Source: Desulfobulbaceae bacterium
GTDB lineage: Bacteria; Desulfobacterota; Desulfobulbia; Desulfobulbales; DAOVSZ01
Direction of reading: 5' to 3'
Length of the DNA stretch: 36,207 nucleotides
NCBI GenBank assembly: GCA_030627725.1
Contig: DAOVSZ010000001.1
Location: forward strand, 1-36,207
Shown here: positions 7,940 to 17,200 of the stretch, in pieces
Numbering within the stretch: the stretch's first letter is position 1
Layout of the letters: every line of letters starts with the position of its first letter
Notes under the pieces: generated by a model
What the model was told of the DNA's origin: nothing
The model's input: only the letters and a program-made list of their open reading frames with translations
Database searches by the model: none
Made by a program: the position numbers and the translations under genes

Positions 7940-8806
7940 TTAAGATTTTGTCAACACGTTTTCACAACTTAGGGCAACCGGGAGTGAAGATCTGGGAAAA
8001 ACTCCGGCCTCTTCGCCTCTCTGGAGAAATTCGATAACAGCAGCGAACCCTTCCTGACCAAGGTCCTCGGAAAAAGAATTCACATAAAGACCGATATGAC
8101 TCCGGATTACATCATCTTCCATTTCCTGAGCATGTTTTTTTATGTATGACATGGCGAGATCAGGATGCGCAACGGCCCAGGTGACACTTTCTCTAATCGC
8201 GGCATCGATCCGGCAGAGGAGGTCCTTTCCCAGCGATCGTTTGGCGGCGATTCCTCCAAGAGGGACAGGAAAACCGGTATGGTCCTCCCACCAGGAACCG
8301 AGGTCACAAATGAGTTTCAACCCATATTGCTGATAGGTAAAACGGCTTTCATGAATAATGACGCCTGCGTCAACTTTTCCGCTCGAAACCGCCGGCATGA
8401 TCTCATCAAAGCGCATAATCTCAATATTCCTGCATTCAGGCGCATAGAGATTTAACAGCATTGCCGCAGTGGTATACTTTCCTGGAACGGCAATCTTCTT
8501 TTCAGAAAGATCGCCATCACTCTCTTTTGCCACCAGCAAAGGACCGCAGCCCCGGCCAAGGGCGCTGCCCGAGGTAAGCAGGGTGTAAGTGTCCCGGACA
8601 TGACCAAAGGCATGAAAAGAGAGCTTTGTAATATCGAGCCGGGCCTCAAACGCCCACAGATTCAGGGTCTCCACATCTTCGAGAACAGGATGATCAAACG
8701 CAAACCCTCCGTCTTTCAGCTTGCCGTGGAGCAGCGCATAAAAGATGAACGTATCATTAGGACACGGGGATATGCCTAAAGAGAGGTTTTTCTGGTTTTC
8801 CGACAT
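7940..8806 (-). CDS. mqnD: 1,4-dihydroxy-6-naphthoate synthase (futalosine pathway)
   Basis: Converts cyclic de-hypoxanthinylfutalosine to 1,4-dihydroxy-6-naphthoate in the futalosine route to menaquinone. The 288-residue length fits MqnD. LSLGISPCPNDTFIFYALLHG at the N-terminus is the family signature, and KLSFHAFGHV follows at about residue 60. The fold is of the periplasmic-binding-protein type without a signal peptide, consistent with a cytoplasmic enzyme. The related MqnA branch is the main alternative, but the PCPNDTF motif and the mqnB neighbour favour MqnD. It lies 41 bases after mqnB on the same strand. mqnC, mqnE and mqnA are not in the window. Confidence 0.9.
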   Translation of the reverse strand: MSENQKNLSLGISPCPNDTFIFYALLHGKLKDGGFAFDHPVLEDVETLNLWAFEARLDITKLSFHAFGHVRDTYTLLTSGSALGRGCGPLLVAKESDGDLSEKKIAVPGKYTTAAMLLNLYAPECRNIEIMRFDEIMPAVSSGKVDAGVIIHESRFTYQQYGLKLICDLGSWWEDHTGFPVPLGGIAAKRSLGKDLLCRIDAAIRESVTWAVAHPDLAMSYIKKHAQEMEDDVIRSHIGLYVNSFSEDLGQEGFAAVIEFLQRGEEAGVFPRSSLPVALSCENVLTKS

Positions 8807-8847
8807 TGATAAATCCAGCAGTTAGCGCTTTACTCTGTGCCTGTCTT

Positions 8848-9522
8848 TTACTCCTTCTTCCATTCCGATACGATCTTTACAACAACCTCTGCACATCTCT
8901 CAATCGCTTCATTCAGTTTCCAGGCCGAGACGTCTCTGTCTTCAACCAGGTTGCTGACACAGCGGATCTCTAAAAATAGCAGCCCCACCTCTTTACAGAC
9001 CCGGGCCAGGGCGGCGCCCTCCATATTCTCACACATTGCCTGATGAGAGTCTCTGAGAAAGACGCCTCGAGCCGCAGTCCCGCTCACACTGTTTACGGTG
9101 ACAAAATTCCCATCATGATAGCTGATCAGATTCCGGTCTAAAATCGAGCGGGCATGGGCAAGGGTCTGGTTATCGAAAGGAAATTCAGTCTCAAACGGCA
9201 GGCCGGGAACGTCAAAAGAATCTACCCGGTCAGGAAAACAGATGCCGAGGTCCCCAAGGATTTCCTTTCCTGCAAGGCAGATATCGAGGACACTGACACC
9301 GGTCTCTAAAAAAGCCCCGGCAACCCCGAAGTTCACAACCGCTTCAATATCTTTTTTTTCAGCAGCAAGATTTTTTCTATCTCCTGCAAAAAAAGAACAG
9401 AACCTGACAGCCGCCTCCACCGGCCCCATGCCACAGACAAGAAATTCCACCCCAGCCTCCAACGGCAGTCTCTCGCGCAGGGCGGCCATCTCATCGTCTG
9501 TTGCAGCAACGAGAAGAAGCAT
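8848..9522 (-). CDS. mqnB: Futalosine hydrolase
   Basis: Removes hypoxanthine from futalosine, giving dehypoxanthine futalosine on the way to menaquinone. The 224-residue protein is of the nucleoside phosphorylase/5'-methylthioadenosine nucleosidase fold. Its N-terminus MLLLVAATDDEMAALRERL carries the purine nucleosidase strand, VVNFGVAGAF is the central glycine motif, and CENMEGAALARVC provides the ribose-binding glutamates (about residue 166). IRCVSNLVEDRD follows. It starts 5 bases after the panD stop, with the ribosome binding site inside panD. The neighbouring mqnD separates it from generic MTA/SAH nucleosidases. Confidence 0.9.
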   Translation of the reverse strand: MLLLVAATDDEMAALRERLPLEAGVEFLVCGMGPVEAAVRFCSFFAGDRKNLAAEKKDIEAVVNFGVAGAFLETGVSVLDICLAGKEILGDLGICFPDRVDSFDVPGLPFETEFPFDNQTLAHARSILDRNLISYHDGNFVTVNSVSGTAARGVFLRDSHQAMCENMEGAALARVCKEVGLLFLEIRCVSNLVEDRDVSAWKLNEAIERCAEVVVKIVSEWKKE

Positions 9523-9527
9523 CCGAC

Positions 9528-9890
9528 TCAGATCTCGCCTCGCATCTTGACCTTGTTGTCCTTGTCGAGGACGACAATATGCGGCTTGTAGTTTTTCAGC
9601 TCTTCCGGCGAATACATGGCATAGCTTGCAATGATAATCAGATCTCCGGCAAGGCCTTTTCTGGCGGCGGCGCCGTTTAAGCCGATAATGCCGGAGCCGG
9701 CCGGGCCCTCAATAACATACGTCTCAAAGCGCTCGCCATTATGTATATTATACACCTGGATATGCTCGAAGGGACTGAGGTCAACTTCGTCCATCAGGTC
9801 CTTGTCAACGGAGAGGCTTCCTTCGTAGTTGAGGTCGGACTCGGTAACGGTTGCCCGATGGATCTTCGACTTCAGCATGGATCGTAACAT
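9528..9890 (-). CDS. panD: Aspartate 1-decarboxylase proenzyme
   Basis: Decarboxylates aspartate to beta-alanine for pantothenate synthesis. The 120-residue length is close to the usual 115-130. MLKSKIHRATVTESDLNYEGSLSVD contains the self-processing Gly-Ser pair, at about residue 28, whose serine becomes the pyruvoyl group. YNIHNGERFETYVIEG and the GLNGAAARKGLAGDLIII segment are also typical. The start at 9890 matches the MLRSML-type family N-terminus. It follows panC by 27 bases, so both substrates of pantothenate synthetase are handled in one operon. Confidence 0.96.
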   Translation of the reverse strand: MLRSMLKSKIHRATVTESDLNYEGSLSVDKDLMDEVDLSPFEHIQVYNIHNGERFETYVIEGPAGSGIIGLNGAAARKGLAGDLIIIASYAMYSPEELKNYKPHIVVLDKDNKVKMRGEI

Positions 9891-9917
9891 GGTAGTATCT
9901 CGGTTGGGAGTTCTTGG

Positions 9918-10766
9918 TTATTCTTCAAACAGCCTGCAATTATCTATCAGCCTTGTCTTTCCTACTTTTGCGGCTATTGCCAGCTGAGAATTCTCACTGA
10001 TTTTCTGCTGCGGCGACAGGTCTTCGCTGTTTATGATGCTTATATAATCGACCTGCACCTCATCGATTTCTGAAAAAAACCGTGTCGAAATTTCTGCAAT
10101 CAGCTCCTCTGCATCAAGACAACCCGCCTGCACCCTTCCTCGGGCAAAGGCGAGAGCAGAGCTTAAAGACAACGCCTTTTTTCTCTCTTCGGAAGAGAGA
10201 TACATATTCCTGGAACTCATCGCCAGGCCATCATGTTCTCTCACGATGGGATGGCCGACAATAGAGATATCCCAGTTGAGGTCTCCGACCATCCTCCTGA
10301 TCACGGCCAGCTGCTGAAAATCCTTCTCACCGAACACCGCAACATGGGGCTTGACGATATGAAAGAGCTTGGCAACAACCGTGGTCACCCCCTCAAAGTG
10401 CCTAGGCCGGTCACTCCCGCAGAGGGTCTCTGTGAGGCCACTCACAACAACCCGGGTAAGAGGACTCCGGTACATGGCTGAGGCATCCGGCGCAAAGAGG
10501 ACATCGCTCCCAACCTGTTCGACCTTTGCAGCATCACCCTCAAAGTCCCTCGGGTATTTATCAAGGTCCTCGTTCGGCCCGAACTGAATGGGGTTGACAA
10601 AAAGACTGACAACAAGAAGGTCGCATTCTTCCCTTGCTCTTTTCATGAGAGCGAGATGGCCGTCGTGAAAGTACCCCATGGTTGGGACAAGGGCAATCTT
10701 TCCGCCATCAACGATCATCCGGTTCGACCAGGATGTCATATCACTCGGCGATTGTATAATCTCCAT
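9918..10766 (-). CDS. panC: Pantothenate synthetase (pantoate-beta-alanine ligase)
   Basis: Joins pantoate to beta-alanine with ATP, making pantothenate. The 282-residue length is standard. The adenylation motif PTMGYFHDGHLALMKRA (about residues 29-45) holds the HxGH residues. FVNPIQFGPNEDLDKYPR and FGEKDFQQLAVIRRMV bind pantoate and ATP, and MSSRNMYLS is the KMSKS-like loop. It starts at the ATG at 10766 and is followed by panD. panB, for pantoate synthesis, is not in the window. Confidence 0.97.
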   Translation of the reverse strand: MEIIQSPSDMTSWSNRMIVDGGKIALVPTMGYFHDGHLALMKRAREECDLLVVSLFVNPIQFGPNEDLDKYPRDFEGDAAKVEQVGSDVLFAPDASAMYRSPLTRVVVSGLTETLCGSDRPRHFEGVTTVVAKLFHIVKPHVAVFGEKDFQQLAVIRRMVGDLNWDISIVGHPIVREHDGLAMSSRNMYLSSEERKKALSLSSALAFARGRVQAGCLDAEELIAEISTRFFSEIDEVQVDYISIINSEDLSPQQKISENSQLAIAAKVGKTRLIDNCRLFEE

Positions 10767-10776
10767 AAGGACAGTG

Positions 10777-10825
10777 TACTGTTTACTGTTTACGGAAACA
10801 TCAATTTTTAATTTTTAATTTTTCA
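10777..10825. repeat. Tandem 7-base words between the TPR gene and panC
   Basis: TACTGTT occurs twice in tandem (10777-10790). ATTTTTA-type 7-mers follow two to three times near 10804-10823, overlapping the last codons of the TPR gene. No other function is visible in this 34-base gap. Confidence 0.55.
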
Positions 10826-11499
10826 CTTAAATCGGTGACTTTGCTGTCAACCCACCCCTTGACATTCACCGGAAACGCGTCATAGCTCCTGGCCTTTTCA
10901 TAGGAATCCTTTGCCTGCGCCCATTCCTGTTTCTTTTCATAGACCCTGCCCATGCCGAGATATCCGGCAGCGGCAAAACTTGCTGTCTTGGCCAGATCGG
11001 CATAGCTGGACAAGGCCTTGTCAAAATCCTTATTTTCCTCATAGGCATACGCCAGGTCGTACTGCACAAAAGGAGTGAGCGAGTCGGACGAAGACAATTT
11101 TTCAAGCGCCTTTGTGTAATTTTCAATCGCCTTCGGATAGTCCCCGGCCTCATAGGCGTCATGGCCAAGCTGGAGCATGGCCCACCGGGCTGCCGCAGTG
11201 TCTGAGTAATCTTTAAGAACATCTTCAAGCTTTAGCTGCCTCGTATCCGGAGTTTCTTCGACAAGGGCCGCGGCAAGAAGTGCGGTTGATTTTTCCTTTT
11301 TCACTTCGGCAAAGTGCTTATAAACAGAAGAACCGATAAGGGCGATTACAATGCAGGCAATCCCTATCTGCAGAATTTTACTGTTTTTTCTGAGAAATGA
11401 AATAACCTGTGGAGGCAGATTCATCTCCTCAAGCAGGTTCGTTTTTTCAGGTGCAAGTGTTTCGATTTTCTTTTTACTGAAAGCGCTTTGATCGGTCAT
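10801..11499 (-). CDS. Membrane-anchored tetratricopeptide repeat protein
   Basis: This 232-residue protein has a cytoplasmic N-terminus of about 45 residues and one membrane segment (about residues 46-63, ILQIGIACIVIALIGSSV). The periplasmic or outer part carries TPR-like helical repeats: AAARWAMLQLGHDAYEAGDYPKAIENYTKAL, VQYDLAYAYEENKDFDKALSSYADLA and AAAGYLGMGRVYEKKQEWAQAKDSYEKA. The architecture resembles the YfgM/TPR_21 family that interacts with envelope proteins and the Sec translocon, but I cannot name a partner. It is the first gene of the minus-strand run leading into panC. The final codons coincide with an AT-rich tandem repeat (ATTTTTA words), so the extreme C-terminus may be variable. 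Confidence 0.8.
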   Translation of the reverse strand: MTDQSAFSKKKIETLAPEKTNLLEEMNLPPQVISFLRKNSKILQIGIACIVIALIGSSVYKHFAEVKKEKSTALLAAALVEETPDTRQLKLEDVLKDYSDTAAARWAMLQLGHDAYEAGDYPKAIENYTKALEKLSSSDSLTPFVQYDLAYAYEENKDFDKALSSYADLAKTASFAAAGYLGMGRVYEKKQEWAQAKDSYEKARSYDAFPVNVKGWVDSKVTDLSEKLKIKN

Positions 11500-11524
11500 A
11501 AAGTTTTTCCTGAACCCGGCCCGG

Positions 11525-11562
11525 CCGGTTTTGTATTTGTAATCCGGTTTTGTATTTGTAAT
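11525..11562. repeat. Perfect 19-bp tandem duplication
   Basis: CCGGTTTTGTATTTGTAAT is present at 11525-11543 and again at 11544-11562 with no mismatch. It lies in the 151-base divergent region between the TPR gene and xseA, where promoters for both must lie. Confidence 0.85.
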
Positions 11563-11650
11563 CGTTGTGTCAGTTATTCTTATCTGTTGTCATAACAGAA
11601 CATGTGAGTATATTTACTGTACGTGGAAAAATCAAGGATGAAATCACACT

Positions 11651-12991
11651 ATGCAAAACCATTACGGACACAGAATCCAATCAGTGACGGAACTGACAAG
11701 TTCTATCAAAGGTCTGCTTGAGACATCCTTTCCCTTTGTCACTGTTGTTGGTGAAATATCTAATGTAAGGCGTCCCTTTTCTGGCCATATCTATTTCACC
11801 ATGAAGGACCACGTCTCTCAGATCCGGGCTGTACTTTTCAAGCCCCAGCAGCGTTATCTGGCCTGTACCCCTGAAGACGGCCTTGAGGTTATCTGCCGCG
11901 GCCGCATCTCGGTCTACGAACCGCGAGGCGAGTATCAGTTCATTGTTGATACGGTTGACTTCAAAGGGACCGGCGCCCTGCAGATCACCTTTGAAAAACT
12001 CAAAAAACGTCTTGCCGAAGAAGGTCTCTTTGATGAGGCATCTAAAAAGCCTCTTCCTTTTCTGCCTGAAAAAATCGCCCTTATAACCTCGCCCGGCAGC
12101 GCTGCAATATTTGATTTTTTGACCATGGCGGAGAACCGTTTTTCTTCCGTGCCTGTCGAGATACATCCGGTCCGGGTCCAGGGCGACGGCGCGGCAGATG
12201 AAATAGTCGACGCCATAGAGTGCGCCAACGACAGAAAGACATCAGACGTCATCGTCATCTGCCGAGGCGGCGGTTCGATAGAAGACTTATGGTCCTTTAA
12301 CGAAGAAAAGGTCGCCCGTGCCATCTCTCATTCAACAATCCCCGTGGTCTCTGCAGTCGGCCATGAGGTGGATTTTACCATTGCCGATTTTGTTGCCGAC
12401 CTTCGGGCGCCGACACCGACTGCTGCTGCAGAAGCCGTCCTCCCCTCTCGGCAAACACTCTCTCGACAACTCAACGAGACAACTATACGGCTTGCAACAG
12501 CGATCAAAAATAAGCTTATCCAGGCACGCTCGCAGACAAAAACAGCACGGCGTATGCTGGGGGACCCGACACGTCTTCTGGCCCATTATTATCAGGTCCT
12601 TGACCACTGCCAGTCTGCCATGGTCCAGTCGTTTACAAACCGTCTCTTAAACCGCAGGCTGTTGGTGACACAACTGACAGGAAGGCTCATAGAACACACC
12701 CCGGGGCACAGAATCGTGAAGAACCGTCAGCATCTGGATGAACTGATCAACACACTGAAGACCTCCACACAGATGCATCTTGAACGGAAACAGGCAAAAC
12801 TGCATACATCCGCCTCACTGCTCGAGGCAGTGAACCCGCGGGCAATACTCAAACGTGGATATTCCATTGTCAGGACTGGAGAAAAGGGTGAAATTGTCAC
12901 TTCCAGCGAACAGGTCGGCAAGGGAGACGGCCTGAATATCCTCCTCCACAAAGGCAAGATAGCGGCAACAGTAAATCGCTGTGAGGATTGA
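11651..12991 (+). CDS. xseA: Exodeoxyribonuclease VII large subunit
   Basis: Large subunit of the single-strand-specific exonuclease VII, which degrades single-stranded DNA in repair. The 446-residue length is standard. The N-terminal OB fold covers about residues 10-105 (VVGEISNVRRPFSGHIYFTMKD). The catalytic XseA core follows with ALITSPGSAAIFDFL, DVIVICRGGGSIEDLWSFNEE and SAVGHEVDFTIADFVADLRAPTPTAAAE. A long helical tail ends in LKRGYSIVR. The start at 11651 has AAGGATG about 13 bases upstream. The small subunit gene xseB, often adjacent, is not downstream. Confidence 0.96.
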   Translation: MQNHYGHRIQSVTELTSSIKGLLETSFPFVTVVGEISNVRRPFSGHIYFTMKDHVSQIRAVLFKPQQRYLACTPEDGLEVICRGRISVYEPRGEYQFIVDTVDFKGTGALQITFEKLKKRLAEEGLFDEASKKPLPFLPEKIALITSPGSAAIFDFLTMAENRFSSVPVEIHPVRVQGDGAADEIVDAIECANDRKTSDVIVICRGGGSIEDLWSFNEEKVARAISHSTIPVVSAVGHEVDFTIADFVADLRAPTPTAAAEAVLPSRQTLSRQLNETTIRLATAIKNKLIQARSQTKTARRMLGDPTRLLAHYYQVLDHCQSAMVQSFTNRLLNRRLLVTQLTGRLIEHTPGHRIVKNRQHLDELINTLKTSTQMHLERKQAKLHTSASLLEAVNPRAILKRGYSIVRTGEKGEIVTSSEQVGKGDGLNILLHKGKIAATVNRCED

Positions 12992-13070
12992 ACCGTTTAA
13001 GCCGCTTGAACCGCTTGAAATGTTTGAACTGTTCCCTCTTTCTGCCTTCTCACTTCTGCCTTACCCGTTA
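12992..13070. repeat. Degenerate tandem words downstream of xseA
   Basis: The sequence repeats CCGCTTGAA-like 9-mers (about 12996-13030), then TTCTGCCTT-like words (about 13037-13065). They occupy the position where a terminator for xseA would be expected, but no stem with a T-run is visible. Confidence 0.55.
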
Positions 13071-13081
13071 ACTCTTCTGAC

Positions 13082-13111
13082 TTGACAGACCTTCAACAAT
13101 TCATTTAAAAT
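13082..13111 (+). promoter_or_regulatory. Sigma-70-like promoter of the binding-protein/kinase/cheR operon
   Basis: A perfect -35 TTGACA (13082-13087) and a 5-of-6 -10 TAAAAT (13106-13111) are separated by 18 bases. They lie 53 bases upstream of the lipoprotein start at 13165, which has a GAGG ribosome binding site. Confidence 0.6.
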
Positions 13112-13164
13112 AAAATTTATGAAATAAAGTCAATACGTTCTCTACCGATCTGAGGTAATATGAG

Positions 13165-14295
13165 ATGAAAAAAAAACGTTTTTCCCCAGTTTTACTGAGC
13201 ATTATTCTCCTCCTTCTGACTGTCGGGTGCGGAAAACAAACTGACGAAAAGCTGCCTCTCCTGCGTGTCGGCCATGCACTGAACGACCATCACGCGCCGC
13301 TCTTTATTGCTGCCTTAAACCCTGATTATTTCAAAAAAAACGGCGGAATATATCTTCGAGAGGTCGAGTTCAGGAAAAAGTATGATCTCATCCATAACGA
13401 CCGTATCGTTGCCGAGGTCCGATTTGACTCGGGAAGGGGAGGCAGAAAGCTTGTCAGCAGACTCATTACCGGAGAGGCGGACATGGTCCTGGGCGGCATC
13501 CCGTCCGCTCTTCATTTTATTGATCAGGGAGGACCTCTGCGTATCCTGTCACCGGTGATGACGAACGGCACCTCGCTTATACTCAGAAACGATCTTGCGG
13601 CAGACACCTGGGACGAGTTCATCGCGTATGCGCGCACGACAAAGACCCCCCTTATCATCGGCTACAAGGCTGCCATCTCTACCCAGAACCTGATCTTTGA
13701 AACCGCACTCAAAAATGCAGGGATAGCGTACAGCAAGCAAATCGACAACCAGACTGTGCCGATCACCCTGGTCAATATGTTCGGCCCGCAGAACCTGGTC
13801 CCATCCATGAAAAACGAACTCATTGACGGCTTTGTCTGCAACCAGCCCTTTCCAGCCATGGCAGAAACGGACGGGATCGGCAAGACCATCGTCCAGCTCA
13901 GTGAACTCCCGCCCAAAGGACAGTGGCGCGGCATTCCCTGCTGCGGCCTCATTGCTACGGACTCCTTCACCAGGGCCCAGCAGGAAACATCCCGGCTTTT
14001 TGCAACCCTTCTTATGCGGGCGAACCTCTTTATTAACACAAACCAGCCGACAGCCATCTCACAGGTCTCAGGCTGGCTCAACCATCCGGCTGCAATAGAA
14101 GAACGCTCTCTTCCAACAATCAATTTTCTGATTGATTATGACGAGGCATGGACACGCGGGACCAACTTCTGGGTCAAATCAATGGTTGAACTCGGGAAAC
14201 TCAACAACAGGGTCAGCGCAGCCTATCAGGAGGGGACCTTGGAAAAACTTATCTACGACATGGACCTCTACAAACAGGCAAGGGACCAGATCTGA
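13165..14295 (+). CDS. NMT1/THI5-like solute-binding lipoprotein, translationally coupled to a sensor kinase
   Basis: This 376-residue periplasmic substrate-binding protein of the NMT1/SsuA-like class has a type II signal peptide and the lipobox LLTVGC, so it should be lipid-anchored at about residue 22. The mature part begins LLRVGHALNDHHAPLFIAAL, the usual first lobe of such proteins, and later has LITGEADMVLGGIPSAL and a DGFVCNQPFPAMAE hinge region. No ABC permease or ATPase gene is present. Instead its stop TGA (14293-14295) overlaps the kinase ATG (14295-14297) by one base. I infer that it presents a ligand to the kinase sensor domain rather than serving import. The ligand is unknown; the class binds aromatic, sulfonate, nitrate-like or thiamine-precursor molecules. 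Confidence 0.85.
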   Translation: MKKKRFSPVLLSIILLLLTVGCGKQTDEKLPLLRVGHALNDHHAPLFIAALNPDYFKKNGGIYLREVEFRKKYDLIHNDRIVAEVRFDSGRGGRKLVSRLITGEADMVLGGIPSALHFIDQGGPLRILSPVMTNGTSLILRNDLAADTWDEFIAYARTTKTPLIIGYKAAISTQNLIFETALKNAGIAYSKQIDNQTVPITLVNMFGPQNLVPSMKNELIDGFVCNQPFPAMAETDGIGKTIVQLSELPPKGQWRGIPCCGLIATDSFTRAQQETSRLFATLLMRANLFINTNQPTAISQVSGWLNHPAAIEERSLPTINFLIDYDEAWTRGTNFWVKSMVELGKLNNRVSAAYQEGTLEKLIYDMDLYKQARDQI

Positions 14296-17200
14296 TGATA
14301 CTTTTAAAAGACAGCAGCATTAAAACCAAGATGCTGGTCGGGACCTCTGTCCTGACATTTTTCTTTCTCCTTGCCCTGGGTGTTTATCACATCACCGTGC
14401 AGATTGTAAATAAGGGTTTTCTCCATGTCATTCATCACGAGCAACAGATAATCAGGAAGGCAACGGAAATAAACACACATATCATTCTAAGCCGTCAGGC
14501 TGAAACGAATTTTATCCTGGACAACGACAGCAGACACCTTGCCCTGGTTGAAAAGCATATAGGAAACATCCTTCAAATCAACCAGACTCTCCAGCAAACC
14601 GCTACAGAAACACATGCACGGCAGGTCCTGGCCATAGCAGAAAGGATTCCGGCCCGCGCCAGGGAGTACTTCTCGACCTTCACAAAGGTTGTTGAGGCGC
14701 ACAAAGTCGTTGGTCATGACAACCGATCCGGGCTGAAAGGCGCTCTGGATGAAACAGCCCTTGTTCTGCTCGAAATAATCAGGACCTACGCACTGGAGGA
14801 CGCAATCGGCTCCATTCATATTCCTTCTTCACTTGCCCTTGCCCTTGAAATCAGAAGAAACGAAAAAGATTACCTCCTTTACCGCAAAAAAGAAGATGTC
14901 CGGAAGACCTATGAGACAATTGACACACTACTCGCCTCTCTTCTTACCGCAAAGCTGCCCCGTGAGCTTGTCGCTCCGATCAGGGCCCAGATCGATCTCT
15001 ACCGGCAGGCCTTTGACGAGCTTGTTGCCAAGGAAAAACAAATTGCTCTTCTCTCGTTTCAGTTAAAAGATGCGGCAGCAGAGATCGAAAACGACGCCAG
15101 CTATATCGTTGCCGCTGCCATCAAACTCGAGGACCAACAGATTCTGGCAACCCAGGAGCGTGCAAAGAAGATGACTCAGGCCGCACTTGCCTTCTGCGCC
15201 ATTGCTCTTTTTGCCGGACTTGTCCTGTTCCGCGGCATCACCAATGCCATAACCGGCCCTCTTCATGCCGTAATCGATAAGATAAAAGGGATCTCGGAAG
15301 GTGACTACGAAACCAGAGCGCCGGTTGATTCAAAAGACGAAATCGGCCAGCTGGCCGAGGCGTTCAACCAGATGGCCAAATCGCTGCTTGACGTAACAAA
15401 TATCTGTGAAGCCGTCTCCAGAGGCGAGTTCGAGCATTCCTTTCACATACGAGGGGAAAAAGACAGGCTTGGAAGCGCGGTCAACCGCATGGCGGAGAAT
15501 CTCACGACCGTCATCCGGCAGGCTGATTCGGTTGCCAAGGGTGATTATGAGGTGCAGATTACTCCATACTCGGACAAGGACGAACTCGGCGCCGCCTTAA
15601 AGGACATGATACTGCGGCTCAAAACCATGCATACGGCAAACCTGAATGCCCTGACGGAAGCACAACTTCTCGCCGACAACCTCGACAGCCTGCCCGTGCC
15701 GACCCATACGGTTGACCTCAACTTCCGAATTACCTATATCAATGCCGCCGGCGCGGCCATGGCCGGCCTGCCCCGTTCCGAATGCGAAGGCCGTTATTGC
15801 TACGAACTCTTCGGCAATGAACATTGCCGCACCGACAACTGTGCCGTTGCCCGGGCCAAGCTGGAAAACAGAGCGATCGTCTCGGAGACCGTGATCGAAA
15901 AGGGCGACACAAAAATCCCCATCCGCTATTTCGGCTCTCCCATGGTTGACGATTCCGGAAAAATCATCGGCGCCCAGGAGTGCATGCTCGACATTACGGA
16001 GATACGCCAGGCGCTCGATCAGACACTCTTTGAAAATCGCCTGCAGGAAGGCCATGCCGCGATCAACGAACGGTTGCGGGGCGAGCAGGACATAGAAGAA
16101 CTTGGCCACAGCATCCTCTCCGCCCTGTCCGAACAGCTCGATATTCAGACCGGCGCCGTGTACCTTGCTGACGAAGATCAACTGCTGCGACTGACCGCTT
16201 CCTATGCGACCGCAAAAGACCAGCCCCATAGAAAATCTTTTTCAATCGGGGAAGGCGTCTCCGGTCAGGCTGCACAGGAAGGAAAAAGGATCATGATCAA
16301 CGATATCCCGGACGATTGCATCCGTCTTGTCACCAGTACTGCCGAGGCTGTGCCGAAGAACATCGCTGCTCTGCCTCTCCGTTATGAAAACTCCCTCAAA
16401 GGGGTGTTGGAACTCGGGTCCTTTACGACATTTACCGAAAAGGACACGGCGCTCCTCGACCGGATAACCGATGACATCACAATTGCGATCCATACGGCCC
16501 AGTCCAGGTCCAGGATAAATCAACTTCTCGAAAAATCACAGGTCCAGTCTGAAGAACTCCAGACGCAGCAGGAGGAACTGAAAGCGACAAACGAAGAACT
16601 TGAAGAACAGACCCAGAACCTGCGTGAGAGCGAATCCCTTTTAAAAAACCAGCAGGAGCAGCTGCAGGCAATAAACGAGGAACTGGAAGACAAAACCGAC
16701 CGTCTTGAACACCAGAAGAGTGAGATCGAGCGAAAAAACGAAAACCTTCAAAAGGCACGAGGCGCACTTGAAAAGAAAGCGGAACAGGTTGCTCTGGCCA
16801 GCAGATACAAATCCGAGTTTCTGGCAAATATGTCGCATGAGCTCCGCACACCCTTGAACAGCCTGCTCCTGCTTGCCCGTAATCTCTCCCGTAACAGGGA
16901 CAACAACCTGACCGAGCAACAGGTGGAATCTGCACATATCATCTATAACAGCGGCAATGATCTCCTTCAGCTCATTAATGAAGTCCTCGACCTTTCCAAA
17001 ATCGAGGCCGGGCGGATGGACGTTGCCAGAAACAAAATTTCCCTGGCAGACCTGTCCCACTGGCTCAAGAGAAACTTCAAACACCTGCTTGACGAGAAGA
17101 GTCTTGATTTTTCCATCACAATTACGCATGAGGCTCCGCCTTCCATAATTTCCGACCGCTATCGGCTGGAACAGATCATCAGAAACCTGATGGCAAACGC

